Under the pieces are notes generated by a model. It did not search any database. It was not told the origin of the DNA and saw only the letters and a program-made list of their open reading frames with translations. A DNA stretch of 6,309 nt from CAYVOX01 sp964453035 (GTDB lineage: Bacteria; Chloroflexota; Anaerolineae; Anaerolineales; Anaerolineaceae): positions 1 through 6,309 of the forward strand of contig CAYVOX010000166.1 in NCBI GenBank assembly GCA_964453035.1. Direction: 5' to 3'. Position numbers and translations under genes: made by a program. Positions 1 to 5,027 of this stretch are shown here, piece by piece. Within the stretch, counting starts at the first letter, position 1; each line of letters opens with the position of its first letter.

Positions 1-35
1 AAAGAACCATGGAAATTTCTGACTCACAATTTACA

Positions 36-87
36 GAAAAAACCTTGCACAATCCTTTTCAAGCCTCAGGATGACAAACTGCAAGGT
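36..87 (-). terminator. Possible intrinsic terminator after the lytic transglycosylase gene
   Basis: Read on the minus strand, ACCTTGCA (87-80) is followed 30 nt later by its exact complement TGCAAGGT (49-42). That arm runs directly into a tract of T (six Ts counting the last stem base). The hairpin begins 7 nt after the transglycosylase stop, which suits a terminator. The 30-nt loop is long for an intrinsic terminator and the stem is only 8 bp with 4 G-C pairs, so this is a candidate rather than a firm call. The remainder of 1-94 holds no gene that I can support. Confidence 0.4.
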
Positions 88-94
88 CGCAAGT

Positions 95-718
95 TTATTT
101 ATAGTTATTAAAAATTGCTAAAACCTTATCCGCATAGTAATAACCAACATCCATAGGTCCGTAAGCCTTGAGGGCATCACGGACGCCGCCCTGTTTTTTG
201 ATGAGCCCAGAGAGCATGCGGGCGCCGTAGTTGACGTTGAAAGCAGGATCGTACAATTCAGCCATGCTGGGGCGGGCAGCAAAACAGGGGCCGTTTTTAC
301 ACTGGAAGGAGGCTGCCAGGCCATCTCTAGGCATAACCTGCATTAATCCCACAGCGCCGCTTTTGGAATAAGCCTGGGGGTTTCCACCGCTTTCCTGTAA
401 CATGACAGCGGCGATGAGCCTGGCTTCAATACCGTTTTTCTTCGCTTCCTGCTGGATGAGATCACACCAACGGCGAATGGCCTGGGGGTAGCGGGTGGGC
501 AGGGTGCAAGTTGTGCTGGATGAGGTGGCAGGTTGAGCGGATTGACTGCTGGAGGAAGCCGCTTTGGTGGGCGCAGTGGTGGGTTTGGTTGCACCCGTTA
601 CAGGTACGGCGGCAGCCTGAGCGGTTTCTGAGGGGGTGGTGAGCAAACTGGTGATGAGCACCAGGCAGGCGATGCCAACCAGCAGACCGGGTAAAATGAG
701 GGGGAGGGCTTGTTTCAT
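95..718 (-). CDS. Lytic transglycosylase, SLT domain, secreted or membrane-anchored
   Basis: The 207-residue product is predicted to cleave the MurNAc-GlcNAc bond of peptidoglycan outside the membrane. Residues 8-27 are hydrophobic (signal peptide or anchor), with a possible cleavage site in AQAAA near 34-38. A Thr/Ser/Ala-rich linker runs to about residue 70, and the SLT domain fills about 80-207. The domain has the catalytic Glu109 in MLQESGGNP, the GAVGLMQVMP motif (121-130) and DPAFNVNYGARML (157-169). The usual C-terminal AYNAG motif reads AYGPMDVG instead. Cysteines 71, 85, 140 and 145 could form two disulphides. I chose the ATG at 718 because AAGGA lies 9 nt upstream; an in-frame TTG at 745 would place that site inside the coding region. 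The gene appears monocistronic and is divergent from the lipoprotein gene. The family is clear; the exact peptidoglycan substrate is not. Confidence 0.88.
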   Translation of the reverse strand: MKQALPLILPGLLVGIACLVLITSLLTTPSETAQAAAVPVTGATKPTTAPTKAASSSSQSAQPATSSSTTCTLPTRYPQAIRRWCDLIQQEAKKNGIEARLIAAVMLQESGGNPQAYSKSGAVGLMQVMPRDGLAASFQCKNGPCFAARPSMAELYDPAFNVNYGARMLSGLIKKQGGVRDALKAYGPMDVGYYYADKVLAIFNNYK

Positions 719-727
719 TTCGTTTGA

Positions 728-732
728 TCCTT
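728..732 (-). promoter_or_regulatory. Ribosome binding site of the transglycosylase gene
   Basis: AAGGA on the minus strand, 9 nt before the ATG at 718. It decides for this start over the in-frame TTG at 745, which would begin upstream of the site. Confidence 0.6.
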
Positions 733-800
733 GATTCCAGCTCAAATCAGGTAAAATGGGTGGGTAAAGTTAAAAAGGATGAGCGGAAGCTGATAGCAAT

Positions 801-829
801 ATTATAGTACAAGCGTTCTATTATTGCAA
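801..829 (-). promoter_or_regulatory. Sigma70-type promoter of the transglycosylase gene
   Basis: On the minus strand TTGCAA (829-824) is followed after exactly 17 bp by a perfect TATAAT (806-801). Transcription would start near 794, leaving a 5' leader of about 75 nt before the ATG at 718. The -35 matches TTGACA at four of six positions. The position and orientation fit the downstream gene well. Confidence 0.7.
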
Positions 830-862
830 GGCAAAATGCTGCGTTCTTTTGAGGTTTGGTCA

Positions 863-907
863 TGCTACAATAGGCAAATTACGATTAACGTCATCGTTGC
901 CTATATT
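863..907 (+). promoter_or_regulatory. Candidate promoter(s) of the lipoprotein gene
   Basis: There are two overlapping possibilities. The first is an extended -10, TGCTACAAT (863-871), which can work without a good -35 and would give a leader of about 70 nt. The second is TTACGA (879-884), 17 bp, TATATT (902-907), with a leader of about 36 nt. Each has one weak element, so I cannot choose between them. The region also contains a short dyad, ACGAT (881-885) and ATCGT (893-897). Confidence 0.4.
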
Positions 908-938
908 TGGAACGAAAGAGCTGGATGGTTAGCGAATA

Positions 939-943
939 GAGGA
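939..943 (+). promoter_or_regulatory. Ribosome binding site of the lipoprotein gene
   Basis: GAGGA, 6 nt before the ATG at 950 and 3 nt before the ATG at 947. The spacing favours 950, which would yield a protein one residue shorter. Confidence 0.55.
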
Positions 944-949
944 ATAATG

Positions 950-1711
950 ATGCAGAAAATACGAATGATGATCACGGTGCTGGTGACAGCATTTGTTGTG
1001 TTGAGCTGCGATCTACCGTTTGAGGTGGGGCAGCAGCAGGCTGCGCCGACCCAGGCGCCAATGCAGGCTACCAGCGCGCCCACAGCGCAGATTCTGCCAA
1101 CAACGCTGCCCAGCCTGGCGCCGACGACACCGCCGGTGAAACCTGCGGCGACCGCAACGACTGTACCGCCAGCAGGCATTGATTTGAGTACGGCGAACTT
1201 GAGGCTGAGCGACCTGCCGGCAGGATTCCAGGAATTGGACGCGGCGACGCAATCGCAGGTTGGGTTGACCCCTGAAAACCTAGCGAAGGCATTCCAGAGC
1301 GCTTTCAGGCAGGCCAAAGTAGCCAGTATGGGGGCGTTTGTGAACCCTTCGTCTCAGAGCTATGAGGTGGTGGTGAGCCTGGTTTTCCACCCTCTGGCGC
1401 AGGCAGAGCAGGCTGCATTTGACCAGGAACTGGCTGACCCCGCGAAGACGATTGCCACTTTTGGGCAGGGTTTTGGCGGAAAAGCTGAGGTGCTGGCAGG
1501 AACCAACCAGTTCGGTAATAAATCGGTTGGGATGACATTCACCACAGCTTCAGGCGCTTTGATATTGCGGGGGGATATGGTCATCATGCGGCGGGAAAGC
1601 GCCGCGATGCTGTTGATGGTGATGTACCGGGATGGGAGTAAGCCGCCCATTTCAGCGCTGACGCTGTGCCCGGTGTTGGATGGGCGCGTGAAGACGGCGT
1701 TGGGGAAATAG
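950..1711 (+). CDS. Lipoprotein of unknown function
   Basis: I do not recognise this 253-residue protein. It begins with a lipoprotein signal peptide: MQKIR, a hydrophobic stretch over 7-18, and a VLSC lipobox with the lipidated Cys at 20. A linker very rich in Pro, Thr and Ala follows over about 30-75 and would hold the globular part away from the membrane. That part (about 76-253) opens with LRLSDLPAGF (84-93), a phrase that recurs in secreted bacterial proteins of unknown role. It continues with predicted beta strands such as YEVVVSLVF (138-146) and GALILRGDMVIMRR. No catalytic motif is visible. In-frame codons continue upstream to 824, but they would put 42 mostly polar residues before the signal peptide. 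I therefore start at tandem ATGs (947/950) behind GAGGA. The gene converges on the phosphatase gene. A substrate-binding or envelope-structural role is only a guess. Confidence 0.8.
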   Translation: MQKIRMMITVLVTAFVVLSCDLPFEVGQQQAAPTQAPMQATSAPTAQILPTTLPSLAPTTPPVKPAATATTVPPAGIDLSTANLRLSDLPAGFQELDAATQSQVGLTPENLAKAFQSAFRQAKVASMGAFVNPSSQSYEVVVSLVFHPLAQAEQAAFDQELADPAKTIATFGQGFGGKAEVLAGTNQFGNKSVGMTFTTASGALILRGDMVIMRRESAAMLLMVMYRDGSKPPISALTLCPVLDGRVKTALGK

Positions 1712-1755
1712 CCGGCCTCTCCGCAAAGGAGCGCGGCTGCCTGCACGTTCGTTTT
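1711..1755 (+). terminator. Weak hairpin between convergent genes, possible terminator
   Basis: Right after the lipoprotein stop, CTCC (1719-1722) and GGAG (1728-1731) can pair around a GCAAA loop. GCCG (1711-1714) with CGGC (1734-1737) extends the stem across an internal loop. TTTT at 1752-1755 is 14 nt beyond the stem on the plus strand, too far for a textbook intrinsic terminator. No T-run follows on the minus strand. It lies in the 45-nt gap between two convergent genes, where termination is expected. Confidence 0.3.
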
Positions 1756-1756
1756 A

Positions 1757-2224
1757 TTAATCTTCAGCCAGTTTGAGGATATTTTCCATACCGAGCGCAA
1801 GCCAGTGATCAATGGCTTGCGCTGTGCGTTCATAATCTTCCAGGGAACCGCCAAAGGGATCTTCAACGGCGCTGGTCTGGTTTGACATGCTGCTGAGCAG
1901 GTGGACACTGCTGGCAAAATCTGGAACCAGGGAGATGACGGCTTGCAGATGGGATTCTTCCATGCACAGGATAAGGTTGAAGCGGGAAAGGAGCCGGGGC
2001 GTGACGCGCTGAGAGCGGTGAAGGCGCAGGTCCAAACCGCGGTGAGTGGTGACCTGAACCGCCAGAGGAGCGGCGGGCTGGTTTTCTGTGGCGGAGGTGC
2101 CTGCCGAGGCGACCATCCAGCGGGAGAGATCCTGACCGTGATGAGCCAGGAGGGCCTTGAAGAGTGCCGCAGCCATGGGGCTGCGGCATGTGTTTCCACT
2201 GCAAACGAAAAGCACGGCAGGCAT
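1757..2224 (-). CDS. Low-molecular-weight protein phosphatase, probable protein-arginine phosphatase type
   Basis: This 155-residue cytoplasmic enzyme has the normal length for its family. The phosphate-binding loop C8-S-G-N-T-C-R14-S near the N-terminus supplies the nucleophile Cys8 and the binding Arg14. The general acid is Asp122 in EDPFGGS. The segment GLDLRLHRSQRVTP (63-76) is also typical. In the Bacillus YwlE protein-arginine phosphatase, a Thr at the loop position equivalent to Thr12 and a Phe after Asp-Pro go with phosphoarginine specificity, while tyrosine phosphatases usually have Ile there. Both arginine-type residues are present, so I infer arginine specificity. A tyrosine phosphatase acting on a polysaccharide-synthesis kinase remains possible given the neighbour. 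The ATG overlaps the gmd stop by one base (TAATG), implying translational coupling. An in-frame extension upstream to 2266 would add 14 residues the family lacks. Confidence 0.88.
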   Translation of the reverse strand: MPAVLFVCSGNTCRSPMAAALFKALLAHHGQDLSRWMVASAGTSATENQPAAPLAVQVTTHRGLDLRLHRSQRVTPRLLSRFNLILCMEESHLQAVISLVPDFASSVHLLSSMSNQTSAVEDPFGGSLEDYERTAQAIDHWLALGMENILKLAED

Positions 2225-3294
2225 TAGCGTTCCATGCTGATGACCTGGTGCTCCCAGCGGTGCCACCCGGAGAATTTTTGCTCCAGAATGCGGCGACCCT
2301 CACCGGGACAGGGCAAACCAGCCAGTTCCAGGTCGGCATCCACCATGATGCGCACCAGCTCATGGAAGTGAACCTTGGGTTCCCATTTAAGTTCTTTCCT
2401 GGCGCGGGATGGGTCTGAGAGAAGGTAGTCCACCTCAGTGGGGCGGAAGTAGCGCGGGTCAATGCGCACGTACTTTTGCCAGTCCATGTTAAGGTAACCA
2501 AAGGCTTCGGTGAGGAACTCTCTGACGCTGTGAGCTTCACCGGTGCCGATGACGTAGTCGTCGGCTTTATCCTGCTCGAGCATTTTGACCATGGCTTCCA
2601 CGTATTCCGGCGCGTAACCCCAGTCGCGGCGGGAATCGAGATTGCCGAGGTAGAGGTGTTCCTGCTTGCCGGCGTGGATGGCAGCCAGGGCGCGGGTGAT
2701 CTTGCGGGTGACGAAGGTTTCTCCGCGGCGGGGGGATTCGTGGTTGAAGAGGATGCCGTTGCAGGCGTACATGTTGTAGGCTTCACGGTAGTTGCGCGTG
2801 ATCCAGTAGGCATAAACCTTGGCAGCGGCATAGGGGCTGCGGGGTTCAAAGGGGGTATCCTCTTTTTGCGGGGGTTTGGCGCCGCCAAACATTTCGCTGG
2901 AGGACGCCTGGTAAAAACGGGTTTTAATGCCGCTTTTACGGATGGCTTCAAGCAGGCGGATGGTGCCCAATCCGGTGACATTGCCGGTGTATTCGGGCAT
3001 ATCAAAACTGACACGCACGTGGGATTGGGCTGCCAGGTGGTAAACTTCATCCGGGCGGATGTTGTAAATCACATCCAGGACGGTTTCGGGGATGGAGACA
3101 TCACCGTAGTGGAGGAGCAGATTAATCGGTTCGCCGTTGCCGTGTGGGTCGTGATAGATGTGGTCGATGCGGCGCGTGTTGAAGGTGCTGGCGCGGCGGA
3201 TGAGACCGTGGACTTCGTAACCTTTTGCAAGCAGCAATTCAGCCAGATAAGAGCCATCCTGACCGGTGATGCCTGTGATAAGGGCTTTGCGCAT
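2224..3294 (-). CDS. gmd: GDP-mannose 4,6-dehydratase
   Basis: The enzyme converts GDP-D-mannose to GDP-4-keto-6-deoxy-D-mannose using bound NADP. This is the first committed step towards GDP-L-fucose, GDP-D-rhamnose and related sugars for surface glycans. It is a 356-residue extended short-chain dehydrogenase of normal length. The Rossmann motif GITGQDGSYL is at 8-17. The catalytic residues are Ser132 and Glu134 in ASSSEMFG, Tyr155 and Lys159 in SPYAAAK; Ser132 replaces the Thr of the E. coli enzyme. The family signature NHESPRRGETFVTRKITRA spans 184-202, and RDWGYAPEYVEAM is at 223-235. The ATG at 3294 sits 8 nt after GGAG and begins the family's usual MRKALITG; a TTG at 3357 lies within the -35 element. 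It is the first gene of a two-gene operon with the phosphatase. No GDP-fucose synthase or GDP-rhamnose reductase gene lies in the window. Confidence 0.95.
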   Translation of the reverse strand: MRKALITGITGQDGSYLAELLLAKGYEVHGLIRRASTFNTRRIDHIYHDPHGNGEPINLLLHYGDVSIPETVLDVIYNIRPDEVYHLAAQSHVRVSFDMPEYTGNVTGLGTIRLLEAIRKSGIKTRFYQASSSEMFGGAKPPQKEDTPFEPRSPYAAAKVYAYWITRNYREAYNMYACNGILFNHESPRRGETFVTRKITRALAAIHAGKQEHLYLGNLDSRRDWGYAPEYVEAMVKMLEQDKADDYVIGTGEAHSVREFLTEAFGYLNMDWQKYVRIDPRYFRPTEVDYLLSDPSRARKELKWEPKVHFHELVRIMVDADLELAGLPCPGEGRRILEQKFSGWHRWEHQVISMER

Positions 3295-3328
3295 GAGGTT
3301 TTCTCCGTTCTGATAGTAGAGTAAGGGC

Positions 3329-3357
3329 AGTATACTCTTGGCTGCGGGGACTGTCAA
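3329..3357 (-). promoter_or_regulatory. Strong sigma70-type promoter of the gmd-phosphatase operon
   Basis: On the minus strand a perfect TTGACA (3357-3352) is followed after 17 bp by TATACT (3334-3329). Transcription would start near 3322, giving a leader of about 28 nt that includes the GGAG site at 3306-3303. It interlocks with the divergent promoter at 3338-3365. Confidence 0.8.
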
Positions 3358-3365
3358 TCTATAAT
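3338..3365 (+). promoter_or_regulatory. Divergent promoter of the serine hydrolase gene
   Basis: TTGGCT (3338-3343), 16 bp, then a perfect TATAAT (3360-3365). The start would be near 3372, with a leader of about 50 nt before the GTG at 3423. An alternative is the extended -10 TGGTAAAAT at 3397-3405, but its start would fall at the ribosome binding site. The -35 lies within the spacer of the gmd promoter, and the gmd -35 lies within this spacer. Confidence 0.6.
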
Positions 3366-3381
3366 TCAGACCTTGAATTAT
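3361..3381. promoter_or_regulatory. 21-bp palindrome, candidate operator
   Basis: ATAATTCA (3361-3368) and TGAATTAT (3374-3381) are perfect inverted copies around the 5-bp spacer GACCT. The dyad covers most of the plus-strand -10 and the expected start site of the hydrolase gene, and lies 4 bp from the gmd -35. Because the plus transcript would begin inside it, a DNA operator for a dimeric regulator is more likely than an RNA hairpin. The regulator is not identifiable here. Confidence 0.5.
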
Positions 3382-3411
3382 TGGCGAAAGTTTTTCTGGT
3401 AAAATGGGTGC

Positions 3412-3416
3412 AGGAG
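3412..3416 (+). promoter_or_regulatory. Ribosome binding site deciding the hydrolase start
   Basis: AGGAG ends 6 nt before the GTG at 3423. This favours the GTG over the in-frame TTG at 3381, which lies at the end of the palindrome and has no such site. Confidence 0.65.
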
Positions 3417-3422
3417 TTTACC

Positions 3423-4913
3423 GTGAGACGTGACAATCGCATCAGCGGGATTGTTTTAAGATGGGCAGCCGTTTTGTGTTTCTTCCTGGCTGCGCTGATT
3501 GCTGTTTTCCAACTGGTGAACTTCAGCCGGGTGCGGTCGAGTTTTCCGCAAGGGATGGTGATTGCCGGCGTGCCGGTGGGTGGGTTAAATCAGCAGCAGG
3601 CTGCTGACCGCCTTGTGCAGGCATACAGCATCCCGATTGAAATCCGCTATGGAGATGCCGTCATCCAGGTGAAGCCCTCTGTGCTGGGGTTTGAACTGGA
3701 TCTGGGGGCGATGCTGGCTGCTGCGGATCTGCAGCGGGTGGGCCAGGACTTCTGGCCGGCGTTCTGGGACTTTCTGTGGAACCGGGAGGCGCGCGGAGGT
3801 GAGGTGCCGCTGCGTTCTAAAACCTCTCAGGAACGGTTGAAAACCTACCTGATATCGGAAATTGCTCTGCGTTATGACCAGCCGGCAACTGAAGCCATGC
3901 CTGTTCCTGGAAGCACCAGCTTCCAGGCCGGTAAAGCCGGATCTATCCTGGATATTGACCGGGCGGTGGTGCTGATTGAAGATGCGCTGCGCTCGCCTTC
4001 GGCACGGGTGGTGAGCCTTACGTTTAACAAGGTTAATCCAACGCGCCCTTCGCTGCAGAATTTGCAGGTGCTTTTGAAGCAAATCATTGACCTGGCCGGC
4101 TTTGACGGGTTGACCGAACTTTACCTGTTGGATCTACAGAGCAACCAGGAGTTGCATTTTGCGTATCAGGACGGCAAAGCCGTGAAGCCGGATATCGCTT
4201 TCACGGCTGCGAGCACGATTAAGATTCCCATCATGGTTTCTACGTTCAGGCGGAATGTTGAGCCGACGCCCAAGACGACGGCGGATAACCTGGCAAAGAT
4301 GATTGAGTTTTCGGAGAATGACTCTTCGGATAAGCTGATGGAAGCGATTGATAAAGTTCAAGGGCCGCTGGAAGTGACGCGCGATTTGCAGACGATGGGG
4401 TTGAAGAGCACCTTCCTGGCGGGATATTTTTACCCGGGTGCGCAACTGCTCAAGCGCTTTTCCACGCCAGCCAACCAGCGTCAGGATATCAACACTGACC
4501 CGGATGTGTACAACCAGACCACCCCGGCTGAGATGGGGATGCTGTTGGGGGATATTTACCAGTGCGCTGAAACGGGCGGTGGCACATTCGCGGCGGTGTT
4601 CCCTGGTGAAATGACGCAGTCGGAATGCCGGCAGATGATTACCTACCTGACACTGAACCGGATGCCAATGCTGACGGCTGCCGGTTTGCCGGAAGGGACG
4701 CAGATTGCTCACAAGCACGGCTGGGTTACTGAACTGGATGGGCTGCTGCACTCGATGGCGGACGCGGGGATCATTTATACGCCGGGGGGCAATTATATCC
4801 TGACGGTTTTCCTTTACCAGCCCACGCAGTTGGTGTTTGACCCGGCCAACCAAATGGTGGCTGAGCTTTCGCGCGCGATTTACAATTATTACAATTCTCC
4901 AGGCGGGCAGTGA
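3423..4913 (+). CDS. Membrane-anchored serine hydrolase: VanW-type peptidoglycan-binding domain plus class A beta-lactamase-like domain
   Basis: The 496-residue protein has a short basic N-terminus and one membrane segment at about 11-33, placing the rest outside. Residues about 40-205 resemble the peptidoglycan-binding domain also found beside VanW and L,D-transpeptidases: IAGVPVGGL (47-55), VLGFELDL (87-94) and a second lobe near 165-200. The serine-hydrolase domain (about 215-490) has the SxxK box S264-T-I-K267 within TAASTIKIPI, an SxN box S297-E-N299, TTPAEMGMLLGDIY (366-379) and AHKHGW (429-434) in place of the KTG box. I see no ExxLN-type omega-loop glutamate, which true class A beta-lactamases need for deacylation. 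An envelope peptidase or transpeptidase role, or simple binding, is therefore likelier than antibiotic resistance. The start is GTG at 3423, 6 nt after AGGAG. The gene is divergent from gmd. The fold call is firm; the reaction is inference. Confidence 0.85.
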   Translation: MRRDNRISGIVLRWAAVLCFFLAALIAVFQLVNFSRVRSSFPQGMVIAGVPVGGLNQQQAADRLVQAYSIPIEIRYGDAVIQVKPSVLGFELDLGAMLAAADLQRVGQDFWPAFWDFLWNREARGGEVPLRSKTSQERLKTYLISEIALRYDQPATEAMPVPGSTSFQAGKAGSILDIDRAVVLIEDALRSPSARVVSLTFNKVNPTRPSLQNLQVLLKQIIDLAGFDGLTELYLLDLQSNQELHFAYQDGKAVKPDIAFTAASTIKIPIMVSTFRRNVEPTPKTTADNLAKMIEFSENDSSDKLMEAIDKVQGPLEVTRDLQTMGLKSTFLAGYFYPGAQLLKRFSTPANQRQDINTDPDVYNQTTPAEMGMLLGDIYQCAETGGGTFAAVFPGEMTQSECRQMITYLTLNRMPMLTAAGLPEGTQIAHKHGWVTELDGLLHSMADAGIIYTPGGNYILTVFLYQPTQLVFDPANQMVAELSRAIYNYYNSPGGQ

Positions 4914-4988
4914 GTGAAGCCACGTTAACAATTGTGAAAGTTCAGTAGCTTCAGGGGGCGCTGAGCGGATGATTTTGTTGAATTAACG

Positions 4989-4994
4989 TATAAT
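4989..4994 (+). promoter_or_regulatory. Candidate -10 element of the membrane-protein gene
   Basis: A perfect TATAAT 33 bp before the ATG at 5028, giving a start near 5001. No convincing -35 is found 16-18 bp upstream, so it may need an activator. It is flanked by TTGAATTA (4978-4985) and AATTCA (5001-5006), and overlaps the small dyad AATTG (4992-4996) / CAATT (5000-5004). No clear terminator for the preceding gene is visible in 4914-4977. Confidence 0.5.
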
Positions 4995-5027
4995 TGCGCC
5001 AATTCATTCTTGTCTGGGGCTTTTATC

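Noticed and set aside
732..749. Short dyad TGATT/AATCA in the transglycosylase leader
   Set aside because: Arms of 5 bp with an 8-bp gap are expected by chance, and no riboswitch-like structure surrounds it.
824..949. 42-codon N-terminal extension of the lipoprotein
   Set aside because: It would bury the signal peptide and lipobox inside the protein and covers the promoter candidates. The tandem ATGs at 947/950 have the GAGGA site.
1360..2199. Minus-strand open frame of 279 codons across the lipoprotein and phosphatase genes
   Set aside because: It overlaps two well-supported genes in another frame or strand and has a low-complexity Pro/Ser/Ala composition with no motif.
1863..3050. Minus-strand open frame of 395 codons overlapping gmd and the phosphatase
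   Set aside because: It is on the same strand as two confident genes but in a different frame. It is rich in Pro, Thr, Ser and Arg without any domain, a typical by-product of high G+C coding sequence.
2476..3324. Long open frame of 282 codons on the plus strand, antisense to gmd
   Set aside because: It lies wholly within gmd, is Gly/Val/Ala/Phe-rich as mirror frames of GC-rich genes are, has no recognisable domain, and gmd itself is unmistakable.
750..3410. Exact 13-mer GGTAAAATGGGTG at 750-762 and 3398-3410 on the plus strand
   Set aside because: One chance 13-base match is not surprising in 6.3 kb. The copies sit in different contexts, and only the second resembles an extended -10, which a better TATAAT upstream makes unnecessary.
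3423..4913. Annotation as an antibiotic-resistance beta-lactamase
   Set aside because: The third box is KHG, no omega-loop Glu is seen, and the N-terminal anchor plus peptidoglycan-binding domain suggest an envelope role.
4922..4989. Inverted repeat ACGTTAA (4922-4928) and TTAACGT (4983-4989) after the hydrolase stop
   Set aside because: The 7-bp AT-rich arms are 54 nt apart with no T-run after the second arm, so it is not a credible terminator.
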